The translations under genes and the position numbers were made by a program. A stretch of DNA of 64,000 nucleotides from CALLVY01 sp937899855 (GTDB lineage Bacteria > Bacteroidota > Bacteroidia > Chitinophagales > Saprospiraceae), in assembly GCA_039820405.1 (NCBI GenBank), contig JBCBQC010000016.1, positions 1 to 64,000 of the forward strand, read 5' to 3'. The notes beneath the pieces are model-generated. The model had not been told where the DNA came from and made no database searches. It saw only the letters and a list, made by a program, of their open reading frames with translations. Within the stretch, counting starts at the first letter, position 1. Every line of letters starts with the position of its first letter. Below, piece after piece: positions 1 to 9,132 of this stretch.

Positions 1-1133
1 ATCGTGGCCCCGATCGCAGTCAGCACGAGGTTTTCCATCAAAAACTGTCCCACCAAATTGCCCGAGTGGGCACCAAAGGATTTGCGGACCCCAATCTCGG
101 AGGAACGCTCGATGATGCGGGTGATGTTGATGTTGATCAAATTGAGGGTGGGGAGGAGGAGGAGCAAAACGACCAGAATACAGACGGTCCAGTAAAAATA
201 GGTCTGACTCCGTTGGGCGCTGGCGTCGAAGTATTCCCGGGCGTAGTCTTCCATGGGGGTAAAGGGGAGGAGGCCCACCCGGTTGTAATTCTGGGGCGCG
301 TGAATGGGCAGTTTGCTTCCCAGCGATATCAGTTCCGCCTTCAGGGCCTTCCTTTCCGTAGCATCGGCGGCCAGAAGGACCATCTCGAAACGGCCGTGGT
401 GATCCTGCGCGGCAAAGTTTTCCACGTTGGATAAGGTATAAGGGATCAAGACTTCCGACTGTACGTAGTAGTGCGAGTTGACCACGTCTTCGATGACGCC
501 CACCACCTCGTACTGACGGCGGTTGAATTCGATTGTTTTGCCCACCACAGCCGCTTCCTGGCCAAAGTATTCTCGACTGGTCTTCCGGCTGATGACGGCC
601 ACGGGTAGGTTGCGCTCCACCTCGGTCCGGTGGTAGGGACGACCCTCCAAAAATTGGAAATTGAAAAGCTCGAAATAGCTGGCGTCGGTATACAGACCCC
701 GGTAGCGTAGCTTTTTCCCCTTTTGAAAGGTAGTGAATTGGATAAAGGGTTGAAACAGGCTCCAATTGACGGCCCGTTTGCTTTTGGAGATTTCCTCCCG
801 GATGGTCTTGATGCTGAGGTTTTGTACCATATGCCCCGCCTGCTCTTCGCTGTAGCTGGCCGTACTGTCGAGGAACACTTGGCCCTCGCGGTAGCTGGTA
901 TCAATGGTGTAGGTCGTATCCGTCTCTATCATCTTGGTGTCGATGTAGGGGCAGAGCACCAGGCGATCCCAATGCTCCAGAGGTGCGTTGCCCCCGATTT
1001 CGTTTTGGAGGAAGGTGATCACGACCGTCAGGATCATCAAGGTGGAGCTGATGCCAAAGAGGCTGACGAAGGTAAAAAACTGCCTCCGCTGCAGCACTTT
1101 TAGGGATAGTTTGAGGTAATTCCAGATCATCAT
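1..1133 (-). CDS. ABC transporter permease, MacB/FtsX type (3' end outside window)
   Basis: This is the membrane subunit of a MacB-type ABC exporter. The frame is open from ATG at 1133 to the window edge, giving about 377 residues of a partial protein. After a short cytoplasmic start (MMIWNYLKLS) comes a membrane helix around residues 18-40, then a long periplasmic MacB_PCD-like region. A second helix around residues 325-345 leads into the conserved FtsX cytoplasmic stretch (ITRIIERSSEIGVRKSFGA). The remaining helices lie off the window. It begins 19 bases after the ATPase gene and is the last visible gene of an adaptor-TolC-ATPase-permease operon. The family normally has about 400 residues (one FtsX domain) or 800 (two); the cut end prevents a choice. 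The substrate cannot be read from sequence. Confidence 0.9.
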   Translation of the reverse strand, partial: MMIWNYLKLSLKVLQRRQFFTFVSLFGISSTLMILTVVITFLQNEIGGNAPLEHWDRLVLCPYIDTKMIETDTTYTIDTSYREGQVFLDSTASYSEEQAGHMVQNLSIKTIREEISKSKRAVNWSLFQPFIQFTTFQKGKKLRYRGLYTDASYFELFNFQFLEGRPYHRTEVERNLPVAVISRKTSREYFGQEAAVVGKTIEFNRRQYEVVGVIEDVVNSHYYVQSEVLIPYTLSNVENFAAQDHHGRFEMVLLAADATERKALKAELISLGSKLPIHAPQNYNRVGLLPFTPMEDYAREYFDASAQRSQTYFYWTVCILVVLLLLLPTLNLININITRIIERSSEIGVRKSFGAHSGNLVGQFLMENLVLTAIGAT

Positions 1134-1152
1134 ACAAACGTTTTAGGGTGGA

Positions 1153-1818
1153 TTAATTGACCTGGCTGCCATCGAAGAGGCGGACCAAACGATCGGTTTT
1201 ACGAGCCATACCTTCATCGTGGGTGACCATGACGATGGTCGTCCCCCGCTCTCGGTTGAGGCCGATGAGCAGGTCCATGATTTCGGTACCCATCAAGCTG
1301 TCGAGATTACCCGTGGGCTCGTCGGCCAGGATGATGCTCGGCTTGCCAATCAGCGCCCGGGCAATGGCTACCCGCTGTTTCTGCCCTCCCGACAGTTGAC
1401 CCGGAAAGTGGTACTTGCGGTTGCTGAGCCCCACCTGCTCCAGGACTGCTTCGGCCCGTTGCCGCGCCTGCCCCCCACCGCCCCGGCGGTAGAGTAGGGG
1501 CAAGGTGACGTTGTCGATCACACTGAGGTCATTGATGAGGTGGAAGCTCTGGAAAATAAAGCCCAAGTGGGCATTGCGGAAGCGGGCCAGGGCCTTGCCC
1601 CGTTGCTGGTGCGCCGCTTGTCCGTTGACGAAAACCTCCCCTTCACTGGCCCGATCGAGCAGGCCCATGATGTTGAGTAGGGTACTTTTACCACAGCCCG
1701 AGGGTCCCATAATACTCAGGAATTCCCCCGCCTCCACATCGAGATTGATCCGATTGAGGGCCAGCGTTTCGATGGTCTTGGTGCGGTATACTTTGGTGAC
1801 GTTTTTTAACTGAATCAT
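1153..1818 (-). CDS. ABC transporter ATP-binding protein, MacB/LolD type
   Basis: Cytoplasmic ATPase of the exporter, 221 residues, a normal length for a stand-alone LolD/MacB nucleotide-binding domain. Walker A is GPSGCGKST (38-46), the Q-loop glutamine is near 90, the signature LSGGQ is at 142-146, Walker B ends in ILADEP (163-168) and the switch histidine is H200. The phrase DEPTGNLDS is typical of the LolD/MacB/FtsE branch, which drives conformational export or lipoprotein release rather than import. The gene lies between tolC-like and permease genes with gaps of 33 and 19 bases, so it is almost certainly co-transcribed and pairs with the downstream permease. Confidence 0.95.
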   Translation of the reverse strand: MIQLKNVTKVYRTKTIETLALNRINLDVEAGEFLSIMGPSGCGKSTLLNIMGLLDRASEGEVFVNGQAAHQQRGKALARFRNAHLGFIFQSFHLINDLSVIDNVTLPLLYRRGGGGQARQRAEAVLEQVGLSNRKYHFPGQLSGGQKQRVAIARALIGKPSIILADEPTGNLDSLMGTEIMDLLIGLNRERGTTIVMVTHDEGMARKTDRLVRLFDGSQVN

Positions 1819-1851
1819 GCGGTTTTATTTTATCGTTCAGAAGATACATTT

Positions 1852-3273
1852 TTATTGCAATACCCCATTTAAACTCAAGTAGCGCTGCCAGCAGTCGCGG
1901 AGTAGGGTGAGGTACTGGACCTGCGCCTGTTCCTTTTCCGTGGTCGCTGCGGTGAGCTCGATGAGGCTGATTTTGTCGTGTAGAAATTGCTCCTTGACGA
2001 TGCGGAAGCGTTCCGAGGTCAGTTGCTCGGTCCGTTGGGCCGTAGCCAAAGCCGCGCGGAGCTGGTGGTACTGGGCGAGTGCTTGTGTCGTAGCCAGTTG
2101 TAATTCCTGCTGGCGGAAGGTCAGCCGCTGTTCGATTTGGGCACCCCGATCCTCCAATTGTCGGCGCTCCTGGCGGTAATCGCCCCAGTCGACGAGGGGC
2201 AGGGCAAAGCTGAGGCTAACTTGTTGCTGAAGCTTGGGTGCGTTGAGGGCTTCCCCGAGCTGTTCCCCACTTTTGGACCAACCCATGGAGGCCAGCAAAC
2301 CGGCTTGCCAGCCCCGCTCGCTACGCAGGTCGCGACGGCGCTGTCGGTTTTGCAGCAGCTGTATTTCCAATTCGGCCAGTTGTGGATCCCGTTGGAGGGC
2401 GGCTCGTACCAAGGGCTCGACTTCTGCTGCCAAAACGGGGGGGAGCTCGGGGCGGTGCAAGGACCGCTGACCATCGGTGGGTTTTTGTAAAAACAACTCC
2501 AGGTTTTCCCGGGCCTGTCGGAAGGCCAATTCCCGAGTTTGGATGTTTTGCTCGGCCTGGAGGCTCTGAATGTCGAGTTGCAGCAGGTCGCTCTTGGTGA
2601 GTTGTCCCAGCTCGTAGCGTTTTTGGGCAATGCGCAAGAGTTGTTGTGCCACCTCTTGTTGGTCCCGAGCGATGTTTAGCCGTTGTTCCTGGATCAGTAC
2701 ATTGAAATAATGACCGCTGGCCAATTGGTCCGCGTCGTTGCGTTGGCTGCGGTACTGTTGTTCAGCCAGCGCGCGTTGGCGGGGAGCAATTTGCCGGTCC
2801 CACTTTTGGGGATTGCTGCGAAAAAAGGGTTGGAAGTAGGTGAGGCTAAAGGGCTGGACGAAATATTGCTGGCTCCGCTCGGCAAAGTCGTCGAAGCGCT
2901 GGAAGGCAAAGTCTGCCTGGAGGATGCCACCGGTCAGGGGAATGTTTTGCTCCACTTGAAGGCCGAGAAAGGAATTGTTGTTGCGCACGGGATTGAATTG
3001 GATGCTGCCATCCGGCTGGGTGACTTCGCGGAAGGCACTGGAGAAATTGGGCAGGCTGCCGTTGAGGCGGATCCGGGGGCGATTGCTACGGCGAAACTGC
3101 TGCCAGTCGCGTTCGGCGATTCGACGGTTTTGATCCGCCAGGCGGACGCTTAGGGTACGTCGCTGGGCCAGTTGCAGTACCGCCGACAGGGTCCACTGGT
3201 CTTGGGCCCGGGTGAGGAGGGGAATGCTGCTGCAAAAGAGGAGGAGGGCGATCCGGCTAAAAAGAGCTTTCAT
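1852..3273 (-). CDS. TolC family outer membrane efflux protein
   Basis: Outer-membrane channel of the tripartite exporter, about 473 residues. ATG 3273 was chosen because it gives a clean signal peptide (MKALFSRIALLLFCSSIPLL, then TRAQ); an in-frame ATG at 3288 adds five residues and is possible. The mature part starts with WTLSAVLQLAQ, the usual TolC N-terminal helix motif, and is rich in long Gln/Arg/Glu/Leu helices in two repeats, as expected for the coiled-coil barrel. It lies between the adaptor gene (40-base gap) and the ATPase gene (33-base gap). Function follows family and context; specificity is unknown. Confidence 0.93.
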   Translation of the reverse strand: MKALFSRIALLLFCSSIPLLTRAQDQWTLSAVLQLAQRRTLSVRLADQNRRIAERDWQQFRRSNRPRIRLNGSLPNFSSAFREVTQPDGSIQFNPVRNNNSFLGLQVEQNIPLTGGILQADFAFQRFDDFAERSQQYFVQPFSLTYFQPFFRSNPQKWDRQIAPRQRALAEQQYRSQRNDADQLASGHYFNVLIQEQRLNIARDQQEVAQQLLRIAQKRYELGQLTKSDLLQLDIQSLQAEQNIQTRELAFRQARENLELFLQKPTDGQRSLHRPELPPVLAAEVEPLVRAALQRDPQLAELEIQLLQNRQRRRDLRSERGWQAGLLASMGWSKSGEQLGEALNAPKLQQQVSLSFALPLVDWGDYRQERRQLEDRGAQIEQRLTFRQQELQLATTQALAQYHQLRAALATAQRTEQLTSERFRIVKEQFLHDKISLIELTAATTEKEQAQVQYLTLLRDCWQRYLSLNGVLQ

Positions 3274-3313
3274 TGGAATGGAATTCAAAGGGTTAAGTTG
3301 CTTGGTGTGTGGG

Positions 3314-4561
3314 TTAATCGCGGATGGTAAATTGATCGAGAAAGCGGTAATCCTCCGTATTGGAGACGATCACCCGTTCGCCCACGGCCAAGCCGCTGAG
3401 GATCTCGATTCGGTCGGGATTGGACAGTCCGACGCGGACCTGTCGTTTTTGGGCCCGGTCCGCGTTTACCACAAAGATCGTTTGCTCCTGCGCCCCGCTA
3501 AAGGCCGGACCGTTGGGCAGTTGGAGGGCGGCGGCGATTTCCCGGAGGACGACGAAGACCTCCACGGTTTGGTTGGGGCGGAGGCTGGGGTGCTTGGCTT
3601 GTTCGAGTTGGATGCCAAAGCGGAGGCTGTTGTTCTCTGCGGTGGGTTGGAGGGTGTTGATTTGTCCGTTGAGGTCTTGTCCGTTGATGCGTACGATGAC
3701 GGACTGGCCGGAACGGAGGTCGTCGGCAAAGCGGTCCGAGCAGGTGGCTTCCACCCGGAAGTGGTCCAGATTGGCTACCCGTAGGAGGGCATCGCCTTCG
3801 CTCACTTGTTGTCCAATGTTGTCATTGATCCAGGTGACGACCCCGGCGCGGGGTGCCTGGATGAGGCATTGATCCAGCTGATTTTTGAGGGCCCACAGTT
3901 GCTTGGCTTGGATGTCGACTTCCAGTTGCAGGTTCTCTTTTTCCCGTTGGAGCGACCGCTTTCTAAACTCGATTTCGTTGCGTAGTTTTTGCTGTTGAAG
4001 GCTGTTGATGTTGACCTCCAGTTGGGCCGTCTTGATTTCCTCTGCGGTAGCTCCCCCCACTTGCTGCAGATCGGTCAGGTCCTGAAGCCGGGCCCGTTGT
4101 TGGTCGAGTTGGAGGGCCTGAATTTCCTGGTCGAGTTGGAGATCGTACAAGGTTTTATCCAGCTCCAGTTGCAAGCGAAAAACGCGATTTTTCCGCAGCT
4201 CCAGCGCATCCACCGCCTGCTCGTATTCGTTGCGAATGCCCTCATCGTCCAAGCGCATCAGGACGTCCCCGCTTTTTACCGCACTGCCATTGGTCACCAG
4301 CAGCTCCCGGATTTCGGAACCCAGCGCACTACTCACAATCTGCTCAAAAGCCGGGAGCACCGTCCCCCGGGCACTGACCCGTTCCTGCAGCTGACCCCGC
4401 TCGACCGTCGCAATTTGCAGCTCACTCCGAATTGCCGTGGCTTGTAAAAAATGGGCAAAGCCATAAGCGGCCAGCAGGATCCCAATCACCAGCAATCCCC
4501 CACGCAGTATCCGTCCGGTCTTCCGACGATTCAATTCTGATTTTTTTAGCATTCTATCCAT
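3314..4561 (-). CDS. HlyD/MacA family periplasmic adaptor subunit
   Basis: Membrane-fusion protein linking the inner-membrane permease to TolC, about 415 residues from ATG 4561 (ATG 4552 is an alternative; the frame stays open further upstream but gives no better start). One N-terminal membrane anchor (GGLLVIGILLAAYGFAHFL) is followed by a half-lipoyl segment, a long coiled coil (about residues 85-215, many Gln/Leu/Arg), the second lipoyl half (IQAPRAGVVTWINDNIG) and a beta-barrel region. The C-terminus (RVGLSNPDRIEILSGLAVGE) is typical of RND/MacA adaptors. It is the first gene of the operon, so the promoter should lie in 4562-4720. A TATATTTTG stretch at about 4603-4611 on the minus strand comes close to the Bacteroidota -7 box but has one extra base. 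Confidence 0.92.
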   Translation of the reverse strand: MDRMLKKSELNRRKTGRILRGGLLVIGILLAAYGFAHFLQATAIRSELQIATVERGQLQERVSARGTVLPAFEQIVSSALGSEIRELLVTNGSAVKSGDVLMRLDDEGIRNEYEQAVDALELRKNRVFRLQLELDKTLYDLQLDQEIQALQLDQQRARLQDLTDLQQVGGATAEEIKTAQLEVNINSLQQQKLRNEIEFRKRSLQREKENLQLEVDIQAKQLWALKNQLDQCLIQAPRAGVVTWINDNIGQQVSEGDALLRVANLDHFRVEATCSDRFADDLRSGQSVIVRINGQDLNGQINTLQPTAENNSLRFGIQLEQAKHPSLRPNQTVEVFVVLREIAAALQLPNGPAFSGAQEQTIFVVNADRAQKRQVRVGLSNPDRIEILSGLAVGERVIVSNTEDYRFLDQFTIRD

Positions 4562-4723
4562 GAAGCAAAGCGTTTCTATCCCTGCTATCAAGGCCGATGC
4601 CAAAATATATCCATCTGATTATCAATGATTTAAGAAAAATGCTTTCCCCAAAAAGTGTCCATTTCCGAACACCCCAGCTCAAAACCGAACACTTCTGACA
4701 TCCCCCCCCTCGAAGCGCCCCAA

Positions 4724-4762
4724 TAAAAAAGCGGCTGAAGCCCAAGCCCCAACCGCTTTTTC
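4724..4762 (-). terminator. Rho-independent terminator of the T9SS gene
   Basis: On the minus strand AAAAAGCGGTT and a GC-rich loop are followed by GCCGCTTTTTTATT. An 8-base stem (AAAAGCGG/CCGCTTTT) followed by a T run lies 20-60 bases after the stop of the 4782-7868 gene. The A/T arms could also work weakly on the other strand. Confidence 0.75.
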
Positions 4763-4781
4763 AGGTCCCAGCAAGCCTCCC

Positions 4782-7700
4782 TTAGCGTTTCACCACCCGC
4801 AACAAATCTCCGATCTCCCGATCAAAGAAGCGGACAAAATAAACCCCCGCAGGAAAAGCATACAGCGAAAAAGTCCCCAGATGCTGATCGTCGTACTTCG
4901 TAATCCGACTCTCGTACATCAACTTGCCACTGCTGTCGTACAATCCAAAGGGCAGGAAGGTCCCCTTGTCTTCAAAACCATTCGCCTCGATTTGGAAGAC
5001 TCCATCGGTCGGATTCGGGAAAAGTCGAAAACCCACCTCGGTCAGGTCGATGGTACCCGTATTGGAATCGACCGGCACTTCCACCGCGATGGAAGCCGAA
5101 CAACCCTGACTGTCCTCCACCAAGATGGTGTAATTGCCCACCGGGAGGTTGTCAAAAATGGGCTCCGTTTGGAAAGAGGTACCCGCATCGATGCTGTACT
5201 GGTAAGGAGCAACCCCATTGACCGCCATCACCATGATGCTGCCGTTGCTCGTCGTCGAATCGGTGGTGGGGGAAATGTCTGCGGTCAGCTGAATCTCGCA
5301 GGCGGCCCCCAGACAAAATTCATTGGCCTCCGAGCTACCAAACTGTCCATTGCTGTTGATCAGCAAGTTGCCGCTGGCATCCACGACGTTGTAGCGACCG
5401 ATGCCGTACAGGCAGCAAATACCATCGCCAGCGCTATCGTTGATCGTAAATTCGTAGCAAGCTTCGGGTTCCAGGCACCATTCTTCCACGATTTCCGCTC
5501 CGGGCTGACCCGCATAAGGACCGCCGTTAAACAGGGCATTGCCCGCATCGTCCCGTAGGGTCCAGGTCGTTTCCTCCGGGAAGTTATCGGTCCGCAAAGT
5601 AAAGACCACCTTGACCCCATCCAAAGTATTGAGGAAGGGAAGGATAAAGCTATCGTTGCCCAGGTTTTGATCGGCATTGCCGTTGGGATTATCGGTCTGT
5701 GCGGTTATTTCGTTGGTGCCGTTCCGTAGGTTTCGGATGATGAGGGGGACCTTCGTCGTCTCGCCAACCGGAATGCTGCCCGTCCAATTGAGGGTTTCCA
5801 CCACGTCGCCGTTGAGATTGATGATAATGTTGACGCTGGTCAAGGGTTCGGTACCAAAATTGGACAGGATCAGGTCCACGGGGATCGAGCTGCCGCAATT
5901 GATGCCGCTGATGCCGTCGATGGCGCTGATACCGGCATCCCACTGTGGGATATTGGATACGATCGGACGGATCGTGTCGTTGAGCGTAAACGAGTCGCCA
6001 CTGAGGCTGGTGAAGACTTTAAAACTGTAATCGTCGACCATCGCCATATCCACGGTGGTGCCAAAGGTATGGAGGTAGACGCTGTCCGGTTCCAGTCGGA
6101 AATTGATGTTGTCCGTTACGGTATTGCCACCTTCCAATTGGTAGGCCACTTCAAAGCTTTCTACGGCATTGGCCCCTTGGTTCTTCACCGCCACCGATAC
6201 GGTCTCCGCATTGCTGAGCAGGGCGCCACTCTGGGGCGTCAACAGGGTAGTCGGGCCAATGTCGATGGAATCTTTGCGGATGTCAAAAGCCACGATCCGC
6301 GTCCGCGAGCGCCCCGCATCGGCAAATTCGGTCGTAAACCAAAAGGTTCGATCGTTGGTGGGGTCGATACTCATGTGTGCGTAATCCCCAAAACGTCCTC
6401 CCGAGTTGATGGTATTTTGGCCAATGGAGACCACGTATTCCCGGATGGTCATTTCCCCCAGGGGATCGGTGGCCCGTCGTCCGGTGTAGCGAATGCCCAC
6501 GTAATCAAACGGGCTGGACAGGTTGTAACCCAGTGCGATATTGCCCGAGCCATCCATGGCGATGGTACTCATGTAGCGGTGCTTGCCATCATTGGGAGCG
6601 TAGGTGCCCTCTTGATAGACCGACCAATCCGCACCCGGCGTCCGGCGCAATTCCATCCAGCGGATACCGGCGCGGTTGTTACCGTCGGCATCGGTCATAA
6701 AGCAGAGGACGACGGATTCGTGCGTCCCAAAATTGCGGTAGTGGGGTTGGTTCATGATGGTCTCCGGGATACCGTCTAGGCCACCACCGGCCCGTTGGGG
6801 GACGCAGGCAAAACCGTAGCCGAGGGAGGCGCAGGCAAAGGAATTGTAAGGAGCGGTGACCACCGTCGTTTGCTCCACACTGGTATTATCGGGATCGTCC
6901 CAGTCGATGTTTACACTAAAGATCTCTACGGCGTCTTCGGGAGTACTGCCCCAGGAGGAGTCGTTGAGGGCCATGATGAGGGGATTGGAATTGGGAGGCG
7001 TCAGGCCCGACCAATCCACCGGAGTGGCCACGAAGAATCCCGCCTCGGTATTGTTGTTGCCGGGTAGGCCCAAGCGCTGGATACTAACGGAAGTATTGCC
7101 CGCCAGGAGCGCTTCGCGGTCGATGAAATAGGAATGTAGTACGCCCGGGCCCCCTTCGTTGGTGGTGACGGAATAGGCATTGTCCCAGACGCCGTATTTC
7201 GGATAATCGGGAAACGAGGGCGTTGCGAAATTGTAGGCGTTCCAACTGCCCAGGGGATCGCTGTCTTCGGAGACCGCAACGAGCAATTGGTTGGGATCTG
7301 GAAACTCGGTGATCAACCAGCGGTTGGCCGTCTGATCGTAGAGGATGATGGGATCCCCAGCGGAGGTAAAGCCCAGGCTGGACCAGAGGGTATTGGCCGA
7401 AAAGGAGTTGAGGATGTTGCCCTCCTTATCGAAGATGCCGATGGTAGTGGAGTTGATGGCTTGGACGTAGTGATCGCGCCCGATGTCGCCCGTCGGATCG
7501 TGGGGAGAGCCGAATTGGTCCCACAGACCGGGGACGTTGACGGAGGGTTCGACGATCACCGTATCGGACAGCAGGCCCCGGTCGGCCTGGAGGACCGGGT
7601 CGGGGCCCTGGTGGGCCAAATCGGGTCGGGCGACGGTATTCCGGCCCCGGCCGATAAAGTTCTTGGGTGCTTTTTTAGACAGTTTGGCCTGCCGTTTTTT

Positions 7701-7868
7701 CTCGGGAGTAGTAGCCGGCAGGGGGAGGAGGTGACGCAGGGGTGGGGTAGTACCCAGGTATTCGGCGTAGGTTACCTGTACTTCTACCTCGATCTGGCGA
7801 CTGCTGGACTGGGCAAAGAGCCCGCCTCCGAGTAATAGCCCGAAAAGGAGTAGTGTAATTCGATTCAT
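4782..7868 (-). CDS. T9SS-exported multidomain protein with SprB-like repeat
   Basis: Large secreted or surface protein, 1028 residues. It has a signal peptide (MNRITLLLFGLLLGGGLFAQ) and a C-terminal T9SS type A sorting domain of about 85 residues (FRLFPNPTDGVFQIE to LLRVVKR). Residues 110-530 resemble the uncharacterised surface proteins that carry a GSPHDPTGDIGRDHYVQAIN motif. Residues 540-750 hold two CARDB-like adhesion domains (VAVKNQGANAVESFEVAY; LILSNFGTEPLTSVNI). Residues about 765-860 hold a domain with NDSAGDGICC, frequent in secreted Bacteroidota peptidases and adhesins. Residues about 870-940 match a SprB repeat (APYQYSIDAGTSF, LPVGNYTILVEDSQGC). It is a single gene with its own terminator. 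No catalytic motif was found; an adhesive or structural role is inferred. Confidence 0.88.
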   Translation of the reverse strand: MNRITLLLFGLLLGGGLFAQSSSRQIEVEVQVTYAEYLGTTPPLRHLLPLPATTPEKKRQAKLSKKAPKNFIGRGRNTVARPDLAHQGPDPVLQADRGLLSDTVIVEPSVNVPGLWDQFGSPHDPTGDIGRDHYVQAINSTTIGIFDKEGNILNSFSANTLWSSLGFTSAGDPIILYDQTANRWLITEFPDPNQLLVAVSEDSDPLGSWNAYNFATPSFPDYPKYGVWDNAYSVTTNEGGPGVLHSYFIDREALLAGNTSVSIQRLGLPGNNNTEAGFFVATPVDWSGLTPPNSNPLIMALNDSSWGSTPEDAVEIFSVNIDWDDPDNTSVEQTTVVTAPYNSFACASLGYGFACVPQRAGGGLDGIPETIMNQPHYRNFGTHESVVLCFMTDADGNNRAGIRWMELRRTPGADWSVYQEGTYAPNDGKHRYMSTIAMDGSGNIALGYNLSSPFDYVGIRYTGRRATDPLGEMTIREYVVSIGQNTINSGGRFGDYAHMSIDPTNDRTFWFTTEFADAGRSRTRIVAFDIRKDSIDIGPTTLLTPQSGALLSNAETVSVAVKNQGANAVESFEVAYQLEGGNTVTDNINFRLEPDSVYLHTFGTTVDMAMVDDYSFKVFTSLSGDSFTLNDTIRPIVSNIPQWDAGISAIDGISGINCGSSIPVDLILSNFGTEPLTSVNIIINLNGDVVETLNWTGSIPVGETTKVPLIIRNLRNGTNEITAQTDNPNGNADQNLGNDSFILPFLNTLDGVKVVFTLRTDNFPEETTWTLRDDAGNALFNGGPYAGQPGAEIVEEWCLEPEACYEFTINDSAGDGICCLYGIGRYNVVDASGNLLINSNGQFGSSEANEFCLGAACEIQLTADISPTTDSTTSNGSIMVMAVNGVAPYQYSIDAGTSFQTEPIFDNLPVGNYTILVEDSQGCSASIAVEVPVDSNTGTIDLTEVGFRLFPNPTDGVFQIEANGFEDKGTFLPFGLYDSSGKLMYESRITKYDDQHLGTFSLYAFPAGVYFVRFFDREIGDLLRVVKR

Positions 7869-7924
7869 TGCAGGTTCGTTTTGATGGAAAGAGAATAATG
7901 TGATACTGAGCCCGAGGAATTGAC

Positions 7925-7941
7925 TCCGACCCAGGGTCGGA
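7925..7941. promoter_or_regulatory. Perfect 8+8 palindrome upstream of the T9SS gene
   Basis: TCCGACCC-A-GGGTCGGA is a perfect dyad with one central base, 57-73 bases upstream of the ATG at 7868. With a one-base loop it suits a dimeric DNA-binding protein better than an RNA hairpin. The regulator is unknown and the operator role is inferred. Confidence 0.35.
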
Positions 7942-8042
7942 ACTGGCTATTGCAGTCACAAATTAAGCAAATGGGAAGAGAAAATGCGTTCGCCGAGCGC
8001 AATTGACTGCTGTTGGCAAATAGTTTTTGGTTTTTTGTCGCG

Positions 8043-8056
8043 TTATTGCGCAATAA
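8043..8056. promoter_or_regulatory. Perfect 14-bp palindrome upstream of the small membrane protein
   Basis: TTATTGCGCAATAA is fully self-complementary and lies 58-71 bases before the ATG at 8114, close downstream of a near-consensus -7 box (TAGTTTTTG, about 8019-8027, one extra base). The position suits a repressor or activator site for the small gene, or for the divergent T9SS gene. This is inference only. Confidence 0.35.
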
Positions 8057-8113
8057 ACATTTGCACGTTCTTTGCCGTAGTAGGAATAGCACCTTTACCA
8101 ACTTCACTACCCG

Positions 8114-8290
8114 ATGCGCTTCAACCAAATAATGAGTTACATTTACCTCGTACTACTGATCGGAGTACTCGGCTACAGCTTTTACTATTTCATCTCCGAT
8201 TTTGGGGAATCCAGCGCCCTTATTGCCCTAGTGGTATTGATCATCCTGATTCTGGTCATCGTAATCCGTAAGATCGTTTACGAGTCCTGA
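8114..8290 (+). CDS. Small two-helix membrane protein (58 aa)
   Basis: Short frame with ATG at 8114 and TGA at 8288-8290. It is almost entirely two hydrophobic helices: residues about 8-27 (SYIYLVLLIGVLGYSFYYFI) and 36-51 (ALIALVVLIILILVIV), joined by an acidic turn (SDFGESS) and ending in a basic tail (IRKIVYES). This is the pattern of an inner-membrane hairpin with positive residues at the cytoplasmic end. It stands alone between a divergent T9SS gene and the convergent map gene. No family was recognised. Support comes from the sharp hydrophobic periodicity, a proper stop and the regulatory-looking palindrome upstream; the short length leaves real doubt. Confidence 0.55.
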   Translation: MRFNQIMSYIYLVLLIGVLGYSFYYFISDFGESSALIALVVLIILILVIVIRKIVYES

Positions 8291-8337
8291 GGGCCGCATT
8301 CAAGCAGACAAGCAGATGCTGGTTGGGGCGGAAAGGA

Positions 8338-9099
8338 TTAAAAAATGCCGTTGGCAGCGGTGACGATGATGGGTTCGCCCTCGGTGATCACCAGGGTGTG
8401 TTCGTGTTGGGCCACGTAGCTTTCATCGTCGGTCTGCATGGTCCAGCCATCGTCCATTTCGTACACGAAGTTGGCGTTGGTGGAGATAAAAGTCTCCAGC
8501 GCCACCACCGAGTTTTTGCGAAAGCGCCGGGTGTTGAAGTGATCGTGGAAGCAGGGAATTTCCGAGGGCGCCTCGTGGAGTCGGCGGCCGATGCCGTGGC
8601 CACAGAGGTTTCTGATGACGCTGTACCCCCGTTTTTGGGCCTCGCGTTCGATAAAACCGCCTACGTCGGCAATCTTTACGCGATCGCTGATCCGGGGAAT
8701 GGCGGCCCGCAGAATCTCTTGGGAGGCCCGGACCAAGGGCGTCAGTTGGCGAATATCCTGCCCCAGAATAAACGATCCCCCATTGTCGCCATAAAAACCA
8801 TCCACTTCGGCCGAAACGTCAATGTTGACCAAATCGCTTTCCCGCAAAATCCGACTGGCCGAGGGGATGCCGTGGCATACTTCGTGGTTGAGGCTGATAC
8901 AAGTCCACCCGGGAAAATTGTAATCCTTTTTTGGAGCGGGGTTGGCGCCGTAGGAACGCAGTAGGCGGTAGCCATATTCGTCCAACTCCTGGGTACTCAT
9001 TCCCACGGCGGCGTAGGCACGCATTTGCCGCAGCGTTTGCGCAACGGCTTCTCCCGCCGCTTTGATTCCATCCAGTTCCGATTGACTTTTGATCGACAT
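8338..9099 (-). CDS. map: Methionine aminopeptidase, type I
   Basis: Removes the initiator methionine from nascent proteins. The 253 residues match the usual length of bacterial type Ia enzymes. All expected metal and catalytic residues are visible: H76 (CHGIPS), D94 (NIDVSA), D105 (GDNGGS), H168 (CGHGIG), E202 (ALETFI) and E233 (AQHEHT). There is no N-terminal extension. It is the last gene of a minus-strand run, starting 33 bases after the TPR lipoprotein. In many bacteria map lies with ribosomal-protein genes; here it does not, so it may be a second copy or have its own promoter. Confidence 0.96.
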   Translation of the reverse strand: MSIKSQSELDGIKAAGEAVAQTLRQMRAYAAVGMSTQELDEYGYRLLRSYGANPAPKKDYNFPGWTCISLNHEVCHGIPSASRILRESDLVNIDVSAEVDGFYGDNGGSFILGQDIRQLTPLVRASQEILRAAIPRISDRVKIADVGGFIEREAQKRGYSVIRNLCGHGIGRRLHEAPSEIPCFHDHFNTRRFRKNSVVALETFISTNANFVYEMDDGWTMQTDDESYVAQHEHTLVITEGEPIIVTAANGIF

Positions 9100-9132
9100 G
9101 TTGTTTTGGTTATGCTTACAATGGATTATTGG

